From Bacillota bacterium (GTDB lineage: Bacteria > Bacillota > Clostridia > Clostridiales > Clostridiaceae), in contig JAFADP010000088.1 of NCBI GenBank assembly GCA_023424785.1, positions 1 through 15,626 of the forward strand: a stretch of DNA of 15,626 nt, given 5' to 3'. The notes beneath the pieces were generated by a model. It saw only the letters and a program-made list of their open reading frames with translations, searched no databases and had not been told where the DNA came from. The position numbers were made by a program, and so were the translations under genes. Shown here piece after piece: positions 6,484 through 15,268 of the stretch (positions are counted from its first letter, which is position 1; the number at the start of each line of letters is the position of its first letter).

Positions 6484-6494
6484 TAAGTTTCGTT

Positions 6495-7799
6495 TTATAT
6501 TATAATTCCTTCTGCAAAATCATTATGTGCTTTTTCTATTCTACACTTAATTATATCACCAGTATTGCTCTTTTCATTTTTCTTTACTTCAACTTTTATA
6601 TAATTTCTTGTATAGCCTTCATAGATATTTTCTTTATTTTTAACTTTTTGCTCTAATAAAACTTCAACATCTTTCCCTAGATACTTTTCTATAAATGCTT
6701 TTTCATTAATGTCATTTAATGCTATTAGAGCCTTACTTCTTTCTTCTTTCTTTGTTCCATCTACTTGATTAGGCATCTCTGCTGCTCTTGTACCTTTTCT
6801 TGGGCTATACTTGAATATGTGAGTTTTTGTTAATTTAATTCTTTTTAAGAATTCATATGTTTCCTTAAACTCTTCATCAGTTTCTCCTGGGAATCCAACA
6901 ATTACATCTGTTGATATAGAAACATCTTCAATGTTTTCTCTTAATACATTTACTATATTTTCATATTCAGCTGCATTGTATCTTCTATTCATTCTTTTTA
7001 ATACAGTATCGCACCCACTTTGTAATGATAAATGGAAATGAGGACATAATTTCTTAAATCCCTTAAACTTCTCAATAACTTCTGGAGTAAAGAAAGCTGG
7101 CTCTATTGAACCTATTCTTACTCTTTCTATTCCATCTATCTTTTCTATCTCTTCTATTAAATCTACTAATGTTATAGTTCCATCTAAATCTAATCCATAA
7201 GATGCTGTATGTATACCTGATAAAATCACTTCTTTAAATCCATTGTCTGCAAGCTGTTTTACTTCTTCTAACACCTTTCTAGGCTCTTTAGAACATACAG
7301 AACCTCTTGAATAAGGTATTATACAATATGTACAAAATCTATTACATCCATCTTGAATTTTTAAGAAAGCTCTTGTTTTATTTTGATATTCTTCTATATT
7401 AAGTTCTTCAAACTTCTTATTTTGAAGTACACTATCAACATGTACTTGAACCTTCTTTTCATCTCTAGCTTTATTAACGTAATAAACTACATCACCTTTA
7501 TTTCTTGTTCCTAAAACTACATCTACTCCTTCTATGGCAGATACTTCTTTTGGTGCTATTTGAGAATAACATCCTACAACTGCTATAATTGCATCATTAT
7601 TAAGTCTTCTAGCTCTGCTTATAATTTGTCTAGACTTCTTATCTCCCATATTAGTTACAGTACATGTATTTATAACATAAACATCTGCAACATCAGAAAA
7701 ATCAACAACTTCATATCCTTCTCTTATAAATTTTTCTGTCATTGCTTCTGATTCATATTGATTAACTCTACAACCTAAAGTAGAAAATGCAACTTTCAT
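6495..7799 (-). CDS. mtaB: tRNA (t6A37) methylthiotransferase MtaB
   Basis: A 434-residue radical-SAM enzyme that converts t6A to ms2t6A at position 37 of tRNAs reading ANN codons. The N-terminal UPF0004 domain has its three cluster cysteines at C10, C46 and C77. The radical SAM domain has C152-x3-C156-x2-C159 (CNRFCTYCIIPYSRG). A C-terminal TRAM-like region follows about residue 370. The GCRVNQYESEAM opening is characteristic of MtaB as opposed to MiaB. Its ATG overlaps the rsmE stop codon (TAATG), and the GGAGGAAA binding site lies inside the end of rsmE, so the two are translationally coupled. It is the third gene of the prmA-rsmE-mtaB unit, as in B. subtilis (yqeT-yqeU-yqeV). Confidence 0.95.
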   Translation of the reverse strand: MKVAFSTLGCRVNQYESEAMTEKFIREGYEVVDFSDVADVYVINTCTVTNMGDKKSRQIISRARRLNNDAIIAVVGCYSQIAPKEVSAIEGVDVVLGTRNKGDVVYYVNKARDEKKVQVHVDSVLQNKKFEELNIEEYQNKTRAFLKIQDGCNRFCTYCIIPYSRGSVCSKEPRKVLEEVKQLADNGFKEVILSGIHTASYGLDLDGTITLVDLIEEIEKIDGIERVRIGSIEPAFFTPEVIEKFKGFKKLCPHFHLSLQSGCDTVLKRMNRRYNAAEYENIVNVLRENIEDVSISTDVIVGFPGETDEEFKETYEFLKRIKLTKTHIFKYSPRKGTRAAEMPNQVDGTKKEERSKALIALNDINEKAFIEKYLGKDVEVLLEQKVKNKENIYEGYTRNYIKVEVKKNEKSNTGDIIKCRIEKAHNDFAEGIII

Positions 7800-8548
7800 T
7801 AAATATTTCCTCCTAAATCACCAAATTCATATTGTAACAATGAAGTTACAACAAAACCTGCTGTTTCCGTTCTTAAAATTCTGTTACCTAAAGTAATAAC
7901 ATATGCTCCCTTTTCTTTTAAAGCTTCTATTTCACTTGCTTCAAATCCACCTTCGGGCCCAACTATTATACCTATAGTATTTATATTTTTACCTTCTATT
8001 TCTTTCATAAGTCCCTTAATTCCGAATTTTTCTGCATTTTCATACGGAACTATAAATAAATCTAGTTCTTCTACCTTTTTTAATACTTCTTCAAAATCAA
8101 TAGGTTCTGAAACTTTTGGAATAATACTTCTCTTACTTTGCTTTGCTGCTTCTAATGCTATTCTATTTAATCTATCAAGCTTCTTAAACTCACCTTTTAG
8201 TTTAACATCTACTCTTTCTGTTATTGTTGGAATAAACTCTGTTATCCCTAATTCAGTTCCTTTTTGAACTATTAAATCCATCTTTTGAGATTTTGGTAAC
8301 CCTTGAAATAAATAAACTTTAACTGAGCTTTCATTGTTTATATCTAATTCTTCTAATATATTAACTAAAACTTCAGTCTTTGAAACACTAGAAATCTCAC
8401 CCAGATATTCTTTTCCGTTACAGTTATTTAAAACTATTTTTTCTCCTTCACTTAATCTTAAAACTTTATAGATATGCTTAACATCATCACCTATAATCTT
8501 TCCAAGTGAACCATTTATATTTTCTTGCATAGTAAAGAACTTATGCAT
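7799..8548 (-). CDS. rsmE: 16S rRNA (uracil-1498-N3)-methyltransferase RsmE
   Basis: A 249-residue SPOUT-class methyltransferase of usual length that methylates U1498 of 16S rRNA. Its C-terminal knot motifs are intact: GPEGGF at 197-202 and LGNRILRTETA at 220-230. QGLPK (82-86) and the EAAKQSKRSIIP segment (133-144) are also family features. An AAGGAG site lies before the ATG, which starts 15 bases after the prmA stop. The stop codon shares one base with the mtaB start. Confidence 0.96.
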   Translation of the reverse strand: MHKFFTMQENINGSLGKIIGDDVKHIYKVLRLSEGEKIVLNNCNGKEYLGEISSVSKTEVLVNILEELDINNESSVKVYLFQGLPKSQKMDLIVQKGTELGITEFIPTITERVDVKLKGEFKKLDRLNRIALEAAKQSKRSIIPKVSEPIDFEEVLKKVEELDLFIVPYENAEKFGIKGLMKEIEGKNINTIGIIVGPEGGFEASEIEALKEKGAYVITLGNRILRTETAGFVVTSLLQYEFGDLGGNI

Positions 8549-8563
8549 ATTCTTCTCTCCTTA

Positions 8564-9505
8564 CTACTTTAATCTTGCAATTATGCAGTTCCATTCTCCA
8601 TCTTTATTAATTTTTTCTACTTCAAAACCACATTCATTTAACTTTTCAACAACCATATCAACTCTATCATGTATTATTCCTGATGTTACAAAATATCCGC
8701 CTTGTTTTATTACTCTACTTACATCTTGAGTTAATATACAAATTACTTCTGCTATTATATTTGCAACTACAATATCAGCTTTTCCATCTATAACATCAAT
8801 TAAGTTTCCTTCTAAAATTTCTATGTTATCTAATTTGTTAAACTTAACATTTTCTATTGCAGATTCTACTGCTACTGGATCTAGGTCAACACCTATAGCT
8901 TTTTTAGCACCTAACTTAGCTGCTGCAATTGCTAGTATTCCTGAACCACAACCAACATCAAAAACAATGCTATCTTTTTCAATAAGCTTTTCTAATGCCT
9001 GAATACACATTCTTGTTGTTTCATGTTCTCCTGTTCCAAAAGCCATTCCAGGATCAAGTTCTAAAACTAAATCATCTTCTTTAGCTTCATACTCTTCCCA
9101 TATTGGCTTAACAACAATCTTCTCACCTATTCTTGTTGGCTTATAATATTTCTTCCAATTGTTTGCCCAGTCTTCTTCATACATTACTTCAGACTCTACT
9201 CTTCCTTCACCAACATTTATACCAAGTTCTCTTATTTCTTCAACTTTCTCTCTAACATATGCAACTATTTCATCTATGTTATCTTCATCTGAAAAATATC
9301 CTTTAACTAATGCAAATTTCCCTTTATGTTCTAATACATTTATATCTGCAAAATCCCATGTTAATGGACCTTGTTCTCTTCCTAATATATCTTGAGGGTC
9401 TTCTATAGCTACCCCTTTACAATCTAATCCATAAAATATACCTGAAATAGGTTCAAGAGCTTCACTTTCAGTTATAACTCTTACCTCAATCCAAGTTCCT
9501 TCCAT
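8564..9505 (-). CDS. prmA: Ribosomal protein L11 methyltransferase PrmA
   Basis: A 313-residue SAM-dependent methyltransferase that modifies ribosomal protein L11. Family hallmarks are all present: LDPGMAFGTGEHETT at about 150-164, the SAM-binding loop DVGCGSG at 183-189, and ANIIAEV at about 248-254 near the active site. The N-terminal 100 residues form the substrate-recognition domain. The frame opens at 9514, but there the AAAGGA site abuts the codon; with the ATG at 9505 it has a proper spacing of about 9 bases. The gene is first in its unit, with a good promoter immediately upstream. In many Firmicutes dnaJ precedes prmA; here a YccF-type gene does. Confidence 0.95.
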   Translation of the reverse strand: MEGTWIEVRVITESEALEPISGIFYGLDCKGVAIEDPQDILGREQGPLTWDFADINVLEHKGKFALVKGYFSDEDNIDEIVAYVREKVEEIRELGINVGEGRVESEVMYEEDWANNWKKYYKPTRIGEKIVVKPIWEEYEAKEDDLVLELDPGMAFGTGEHETTRMCIQALEKLIEKDSIVFDVGCGSGILAIAAAKLGAKKAIGVDLDPVAVESAIENVKFNKLDNIEILEGNLIDVIDGKADIVVANIIAEVICILTQDVSRVIKQGGYFVTSGIIHDRVDMVVEKLNECGFEVEKINKDGEWNCIIARLK

Positions 9506-9541
9506 TAAAATCATTCCTTTCTTTAATTAAGCTAATATATT

Positions 9542-9571
9542 ATTCTAATCATTTAATTCTGTAACTGTCAA
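9542..9571 (-). promoter_or_regulatory. Sigma-A type promoter of prmA-rsmE-mtaB
   Basis: On the minus strand a perfect -35 box TTGACA (9566-9571) is followed after 18 bases by TAGAAT (9542-9547), five of six matches to the -10 consensus. Transcription would begin near 9535, about 30 bases before the prmA ATG. The -35 box begins 4 bases after the stop codon of the YccF gene, and a 16-base perfect palindrome (9572-9587) abuts it on the upstream side. Confidence 0.75.
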
Positions 9572-9575
9572 GAAA

Positions 9576-9938
9576 TTATATAATTTCCTTACCAAATGGC
9601 ATTAATGATAATTTTGCAAGTTTTAATGATTGAATAGCAAATGGTATACCAACTATAGTAATACATAAGAGAAATGCACTTATTAAGTTTGCTATGCATA
9701 ACTCTAATCCACCAAAGATTAACCATAAAACATTAAATAAAAAATTTGTTGTTCCATTTTCTCTTGATATTACTTCTTTTCCAAATGGTGCAAATTGAAG
9801 TCTTGCTATTTTAAAACATTGTAATCCAACTGGTATTCCTATTATAGTTATACACCAAAGTATTCCTGCTGCTATCCATCCTAGTGCATTAAAAAATCCA
9901 CCAAAAACTATCCATATTATATTGCCTAAACAACTCAT
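9576..9938 (-). CDS. YccF-domain inner-membrane protein with two tandem repeats
   Basis: A 120-residue hydrophobic protein made of two copies of the YccF domain. The first copy (about 4-58) runs from LGNIIWIVFGG to APFGKEVI; the second (about 67-120) from LFNVLWLIFGG to MPFGKEII. Both contain the CITIxGIPxxxQxxKxAxL core. The function of the family is unknown; it is predicted to lie in the cytoplasmic membrane. The start is 5 bases after the DUF523 stop, with AAGGGGG inside the end of that gene as its binding site, so it is co-translated with the upstream genes. It ends the U32-mutS2 unit, just before the prmA promoter. Confidence 0.9.
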   Translation of the reverse strand: MSCLGNIIWIVFGGFFNALGWIAAGILWCITIIGIPVGLQCFKIARLQFAPFGKEVISRENGTTNFLFNVLWLIFGGLELCIANLISAFLLCITIVGIPFAIQSLKLAKLSLMPFGKEII

Positions 9939-9943
9939 TACCT

Positions 9944-10399
9944 TTAATCCCCCTTATCAAATTCCTCTTCGGATATAACCTCTACCCCTTCTTTTCTTAG
10001 TAAATATGTTGTTATCCCTTCTCCTTTAATCTTTTTACCACTAAAACTTCCATCATAAATAAATGAACTTCCACAAGATGGACTACCTTCTTTAAGTATA
10101 GCTTTTTTTACCCCTAACTCTTTTGCTATTTTCAACGTTTCTTCTGCACCTTTAATAAACTGTACACTTACATCATTACCCTCTTTATCTAATATCTTTC
10201 CTTTACTATATTCTATAATATCTTTAGACGAACCAATTAGTTCTGAGGGAATTCTAGGCGTAGTAAGTCCACCCATTTGTTCTGGGCAGACTAATACTGC
10301 TTTTCCTTCTCTTAATAATTTAAGACACTTTTCATTTAAGTTATTTTTTCCATTATACTTACAATTTACTCCACATAGACATGCACTTATTAAATACAT
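9944..10399 (-). CDS. DUF523 family protein
   Basis: A 151-residue protein of the DUF523 (YbbK-like) family. The cysteine-rich opening SACLCGVNCKYNG (C7, C9, C13), C38 in VCPEQ, the LTTPRIPSE segment, and KEGSPSCGS with C109 are the conserved features. The pattern of conserved cysteines suggests metal or Fe-S binding or a thiol function, but no activity is established. The ATG at 10399 has an AGGTG site and lies 8 bases after the mutS2 stop, and the YccF gene follows after 5 bases, so it is in the same operon. Confidence 0.92.
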   Translation of the reverse strand: MYLISACLCGVNCKYNGKNNLNEKCLKLLREGKAVLVCPEQMGGLTTPRIPSELIGSSKDIIEYSKGKILDKEGNDVSVQFIKGAEETLKIAKELGVKKAILKEGSPSCGSSFIYDGSFSGKKIKGEGITTYLLRKEGVEVISEEEFDKGD

Positions 10400-10407
10400 A
10401 ACTACAC

Positions 10408-12765
10408 CTACTTTAATTCTACTATAGTAACGCCATCTCCACCTTCACCATAAGCACCAAGTCTATATGATTTTACATGAGGATGTCTCTTTAACATATC
10501 ATTTATTGCTTTTCTAAGAATTCCTGTTCCCTTACCATGCACTATTGTTACTTCTCCTAAATTAGACATATATGCTTCATCTAAATATTTATCTGTTCTA
10601 TAGCAAGCTTCTTCTGCATCTAATCCTCTAAGATCTATTCTACTCTCTACTGCTTTAAGATTAAGCTTAACTTCCCTTCTCTTTTGGGTCTTTACAGTTT
10701 TTTCTCCCTCAACAGCTCTAAGATCTTTAAGTTTAACATTAATTTTCATAATTCCTGCTTCAACTTGTACTTCACCTTTACCATCTGGCATACTTATTAC
10801 TACTACCTTTTGATTTAGTGAAGGTAAGAAAGCTTCCATCCCTAGTGTTACATTAGTTATAGTCTTACCTGTATTTTCTCTTTCTTTTATTAAAGCTTTC
10901 TCTTTAGATTCTAATGAATCCTTTAATTTTTTTCTTTCTTCTTCAAGTCTTCTTCTGCCTCCGCCAGCTATACCTAGCTTTTCAAGTTCTCTCATAGCTT
11001 TTAAAATTTCATCTGCCTCATCCTTAGCTTCAGAAATTATTTTTTTAGCTTCTATTCTCGCGTCACTATAAGCCTTATCTCTTGTAACTTCAAGTTTCTT
11101 AAGCTTTTCTTCATATAATAACTTTGACTTTTCTACTTCTTTTCTTAAAAGTTCTGCTTCTCTTGCATCTTGATTAGCTTTTATACTTTTTTCTTGAAGG
11201 TCTCTTATTAATTCTTCAAATTCTAAGTTTTCTTTTGATATGTTTTCTTTTGCTCTTTCTATTATATAATCATCTAATCCTAATCTTCTACTTATTTCAA
11301 AAGCATTAGATTTACCAGGAACACCTATTAAAAGTCTATACGTAGGTCTTAATGTTTCTATATCAAACTCAACAGAAGCATTTTCAACACCTACTGTTCT
11401 TAATGCATATCCCTTAAGCTCACTATAGTGAGTTGTTGCTATTATTTTTGTTCCTCTTTCTCTTAATGTATCTATTATTGCAATTGCAAGAGCTGCTCCT
11501 TCTGTTGGATCTGTTCCTGCACCTAATTCATCAAATAATACTAAAGACTCTCTATCTGCATTTTCCATTATTTTAACTATATTAGTCATATGAGATGAAA
11601 ATGTTGAAAGACTTTGCTCTATACTTTGTTCATCTCCTATATCTGCAAATACTTCCCTATAGAAACTTACTTTAGAGCCCTCTTTAGCACAAATTAATAA
11701 ACCACTCATTGCCATTAAATGAGTTAATCCTACTGTTTTTATAGTAACTGTTTTACCACCTGTGTTAGGTCCTGTTATCATAATTACATTAAAATCTTTA
11801 CCTAGATAAATATCAGATGGAACAACTTTAAGTGGATCTATTAATGGGTGTCTTACATCTATTAAATCAAAAGAACCATCCTCAACCACTTCTGGCATTA
11901 CTCCATTTAAATTCGATGCATACTTACCTTTAGCAAATACAAAATCTATTTCTCTTAATATTTTCATATTGCTATTTAAAACATCAATATTATCTTTTAC
12001 TTTCATAGAAAGAGTATGGATAATTCTTTCTATTTCAGCTTGTTCCTTAAGCTTTAATTCCTTAATTTCATTATTTAAGTTAACTAAACTCATAGGCTCT
12101 ATAAATAAAGTAGCACCTGTAGAGCTTTGATCATGTACAAGACCTGGAACAGCACCTTTATATTCTGCTTTAACAGGAAGTACATATCTATCTCCTCTCA
12201 TTGTATAAATAGCATCTTGAAGGTATTTAGAGTTACTTCTAACAATGCTATTTATTTTTTCTCTAACAGAAGAATTTTTTTCTTTTAAATTTCTTCTTAT
12301 ACTACTTAATGTTGAACTTGCTTTATCTGAAACTTCCTCTTCGGAAACTATGCATCTTTCAATTTCTGATTGTAGTGATTTTATTGGAGTTAAAATATAT
12401 GCTAAATCTTCTAATTTAGGAAAGCTTTCTTCTTCATCACCCCTTGACAGATATTCCTTAACTCTTTCTGTACATCTTAACATGTTTCCTACATAAAGTA
12501 GTTGTGCTAATCCTAATGAACCACCTTTTCTTGCTCTTTCTAATCCTTCTTGTATATCATGTAATCCCTCAAGTGGAGGATTACCCTTTTTCGTTAATAT
12601 ATCGTAAGCTTCCTTAGTTATTTCTAAGGCATTTCTTACTTCATATGCTGATGAGTAAGGAACTAATTCTCTAACTTTTTCTTTACCACCTTTTGTTACT
12701 GCATATTTTTCTAACTTTTCTCTTATTTTATAAAACTCTAAAACCCTTAACGACTTTTCATTCAT
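10408..12765 (-). CDS. mutS2: Endonuclease MutS2
   Basis: A 785-residue protein of standard MutS2 length. After an N-terminal clamp/lever region, the ATPase domain has the Walker A motif GPNTGGKT at 332-339 and the Walker B region LVLFDELGAGTD at 408-419. A long charged coiled coil follows at about 510-640. The C-terminal Smr nuclease domain (about 707-785) carries IDLRG and VHGKGTG. MutS2 lacks the mismatch-recognition domain of MutS; characterised members limit recombination or act on stalled ribosomes. It starts 3 bases after the stop of the U32 gene, with its GAGGTG site inside the end of that gene. This places it as the second gene of the unit. Confidence 0.97.
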   Translation of the reverse strand: MNEKSLRVLEFYKIREKLEKYAVTKGGKEKVRELVPYSSAYEVRNALEITKEAYDILTKKGNPPLEGLHDIQEGLERARKGGSLGLAQLLYVGNMLRCTERVKEYLSRGDEEESFPKLEDLAYILTPIKSLQSEIERCIVSEEEVSDKASSTLSSIRRNLKEKNSSVREKINSIVRSNSKYLQDAIYTMRGDRYVLPVKAEYKGAVPGLVHDQSSTGATLFIEPMSLVNLNNEIKELKLKEQAEIERIIHTLSMKVKDNIDVLNSNMKILREIDFVFAKGKYASNLNGVMPEVVEDGSFDLIDVRHPLIDPLKVVPSDIYLGKDFNVIMITGPNTGGKTVTIKTVGLTHLMAMSGLLICAKEGSKVSFYREVFADIGDEQSIEQSLSTFSSHMTNIVKIMENADRESLVLFDELGAGTDPTEGAALAIAIIDTLRERGTKIIATTHYSELKGYALRTVGVENASVEFDIETLRPTYRLLIGVPGKSNAFEISRRLGLDDYIIERAKENISKENLEFEELIRDLQEKSIKANQDAREAELLRKEVEKSKLLYEEKLKKLEVTRDKAYSDARIEAKKIISEAKDEADEILKAMRELEKLGIAGGGRRRLEEERKKLKDSLESKEKALIKERENTGKTITNVTLGMEAFLPSLNQKVVVISMPDGKGEVQVEAGIMKINVKLKDLRAVEGEKTVKTQKRREVKLNLKAVESRIDLRGLDAEEACYRTDKYLDEAYMSNLGEVTIVHGKGTGILRKAINDMLKRHPHVKSYRLGAYGEGGDGVTIVELK

Positions 12766-12768
12766 TGT

Positions 12769-15111
12769 TTACTCTACACCTCTTCTATAATGACCCTTTG
12801 TATAGTACTTTCCTTCTATCTTGCACTTTCCATTTATCATATCTAACACTCTAAGAATATCGGCCTCTTTTTCATCTTTAAAATCTACCCTAAAACTATC
12901 TATTCCTAGCGATTTCATATCATCTATTTCTTCTATTAGGTTTAATGGAACACTATTTAATATATGACTTCTACAGAATTTATCTGTCATAACTCTAAAT
13001 CTAGCATTTACTTCATCAACTAAAGTAAATTCATCTCTTAAACAAGATTCGTTACACTCTCTTACTGTATTTTTATTACCAAATGTACTTCCTATTGGAC
13101 AATACTCACTTACCATAACTTCAGGTTTTCCATATACAACATATGATACTCCACTAAGTTTCTTTTTGTTAGCTTCTTTTATTTCTTTTCTATTTATCTC
13201 CATACTTAAAGTAACATTATTTAAATCTTGTCTGTAAAACTCTAAGCTTTGAGAGTTATATATATTTAATTTATAATCTCCAATTATAAATAACTCATCT
13301 TTATATTTGTTAATTATACCTGAATTTGATGTTATTAATCCTTTAATATATGGCTTACATTTTTCTATAACACTAACAACTCCATTAAATTCTGTTTTTA
13401 TTATTTCAGGTAATAATAGATATAGATTTAAGTTCTTATTATCTTCTAAATCTTTTGTATTAATGCCTAGTCTTGATTTATTAAAAATATCTATTCCTAT
13501 ATTTTTTATATTATTATTTACTAATGTATTTAACTGCTCTTTAGTAGTACATGTAAATAAAATATCTATATTAGTAGGTTCCTTTATTATTATATCACAA
13601 GAAGAATCTACCTTTTCCCTTCTTCTTCTATATTTTGCTGTAGTTGTTTTAATAATTTTATCAAATAACTCTCTTCTTAAATTATTTAATGATGATATTC
13701 TCATAAACCCATCTTCAAATTCATTAAACATTATCTTAGAAAATCTATATGGGTAGTCTCCTGACTTCATTAAGTTTTCTTCTATTCTACTCATTTCAAG
13801 AGCTTTTCTTTGAGCTAATTCTACAATATCACCTTCTACTTCAAATACTTCTCCATTAAATGTAGTTCTTAATTTTATTGGTTTGTTAACTTTAAACTCT
13901 ACTTCTCCAACTAAAGGTAACTTCTTAGCATATGGTCTTATACCACTTTCTAAACTATCAAATAATTCTTTACTTGAAGTTCTAAATAATATATCACCCT
14001 TTTTATATTCTACCGGTAATATTTTCACTCTATCTCCGACCTTGGCATTTTTAACTTCATTTCCATTTAACATTATCTTACTTATAGTAAAACCTTTATC
14101 TCTATATCTTATTCCATCACCAATTCCAATGTCTTGCTTTAAAATAATAATTCCATCCCCTTCAACTTTTCCAAGCTCTATACCTGTATTTTTAGGGAAT
14201 GAATAACTCATCATGTCTCTTCCAACATTTTTCTTCATATATGCGTTAGAAAAACCTTCTCTATTAAATAACTGTAATAGAACCTTCTTTCCTGATTGAA
14301 CATCAAATTTTGTTTTCTTTAATTCTTTATCAATAGCTTTTCTATAATTTTCAACTACTCCTGCTACATATTCTGGTCTCTTCATTCTACCTTCAACTTT
14401 TAAGGAATATGTACCACTATTTATTATTTCCTTTATATTATCTATAGTACACATATCCTTGGGACTTAATAAATATCCCTTCTTATTACCATTTTCAGTA
14501 GACTCTAATACATATTCTTTTCTGCATGGTTGGGCACATCTACCTCTATTTCCACTTCTTCCACCTATCATAGAACTCATTAAGCACTTTCCTGAATAAG
14601 CTACACATAAAGCTCCATGTACAAATATTTCTGTTTCTATATTAAGATCTTTAGATATATACTTTATTTCATCTAGTGATAACTCTCTAGCTAATACTAT
14701 TCTATGGAATCCTTTATCTTTAAAATATAGTGCACCTTCACCATTATGTACTGTCATTTGAGTAGATGCATGAACTTCAAAGTCCGGATATCTTTCCTTA
14801 ACTAGTTTTAATAAACCTAAATCCTGAATAATTAAAGCATCTACACCTATTTCATATAAATATCCTACATATTTAATAGCCTCTGATAATTCATTTTCCT
14901 TAAGCAATGTATTCATAGTTACATATATACTAACATTATAACTATGACAATAATCTACGGCTATTTTCATATTTTCATTATCAAAATTTGAAGCATATGC
15001 TCTTGCGGAGAACTTACTACCACCTAGATAAACTGCATCTGCTCCATTATTTATAGCTGCATATAAACTCTCCATGCTGCCTGCAGGAGCTAATAATTCT
15101 ACTTTATTCAT
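12769..15111 (-). CDS. U32 family peptidase-like protein with DUF3656 (RlhA-like)
   Basis: A 780-residue protein of the U32 collagenase-like family. The signature lies at about 161-200: EIFVHGALC, YSGKC, GGRSGNRGRCAQPCR, with cysteines C169, C176, C192 and C196 that in this family bind an Fe-S cluster. The middle (about 380-500) looks like the DUF3656 domain, and the C-terminal part has further conserved cysteines around EYCPIGS and CNESC. U32 proteins were named as proteases, but several act in RNA hydroxylation; the nearest characterised domain architecture is E. coli RlhA (23S rRNA C2501 hydroxylation). The exact substrate here is inferred. An AGGAG site precedes the ATG, and a promoter and terminator upstream make it first in its operon. 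Confidence 0.93.
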   Translation of the reverse strand: MNKVELLAPAGSMESLYAAINNGADAVYLGGSKFSARAYASNFDNENMKIAVDYCHSYNVSIYVTMNTLLKENELSEAIKYVGYLYEIGVDALIIQDLGLLKLVKERYPDFEVHASTQMTVHNGEGALYFKDKGFHRIVLARELSLDEIKYISKDLNIETEIFVHGALCVAYSGKCLMSSMIGGRSGNRGRCAQPCRKEYVLESTENGNKKGYLLSPKDMCTIDNIKEIINSGTYSLKVEGRMKRPEYVAGVVENYRKAIDKELKKTKFDVQSGKKVLLQLFNREGFSNAYMKKNVGRDMMSYSFPKNTGIELGKVEGDGIIILKQDIGIGDGIRYRDKGFTISKIMLNGNEVKNAKVGDRVKILPVEYKKGDILFRTSSKELFDSLESGIRPYAKKLPLVGEVEFKVNKPIKLRTTFNGEVFEVEGDIVELAQRKALEMSRIEENLMKSGDYPYRFSKIMFNEFEDGFMRISSLNNLRRELFDKIIKTTTAKYRRRREKVDSSCDIIIKEPTNIDILFTCTTKEQLNTLVNNNIKNIGIDIFNKSRLGINTKDLEDNKNLNLYLLLPEIIKTEFNGVVSVIEKCKPYIKGLITSNSGIINKYKDELFIIGDYKLNIYNSQSLEFYRQDLNNVTLSMEINRKEIKEANKKKLSGVSYVVYGKPEVMVSEYCPIGSTFGNKNTVRECNESCLRDEFTLVDEVNARFRVMTDKFCRSHILNSVPLNLIEEIDDMKSLGIDSFRVDFKDEKEADILRVLDMINGKCKIEGKYYTKGHYRRGVE

Positions 15112-15153
15112 AATCTTTTCTCCTAAAAACTTCTTTATTTAAAATTTAATCTC

Positions 15154-15182
15154 TTTATAACATAAAAAGCATACTAAAGCAA
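15154..15182 (-). promoter_or_regulatory. Sigma-A type promoter of the U32-mutS2-DUF523-YccF operon
   Basis: On the minus strand TTGCTT (15177-15182) and TATAAA (15154-15159) are separated by exactly 17 bases. Transcription would begin near 15147, about 35 bases before the U32 start codon. It is located between the preceding terminator and the gene, where a promoter is expected. A perfect AT-rich inverted repeat (15196-15220) lies just upstream. Confidence 0.7.
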
Positions 15183-15240
15183 TGTATATCACTATTATAA
15201 AAATTATTATTATTTTTATACTATATATACACACTTATAA

Positions 15241-15268
15241 AAAAGAAAAAGTGGCTGATGCCACTTTT
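15241..15268 (-). terminator. Intrinsic terminator of the coiled-coil (ZapA-like) gene
   Basis: A 9-bp stem AAAAGTGGC / GCCACTTTT (arms 15247-15255 and 15260-15268) with a four-base loop. On the minus strand it is followed by TTTTTCTTTTTT. The arm overlaps the stop codon of the gene it ends. It separates that gene from the U32 operon. Confidence 0.9.
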
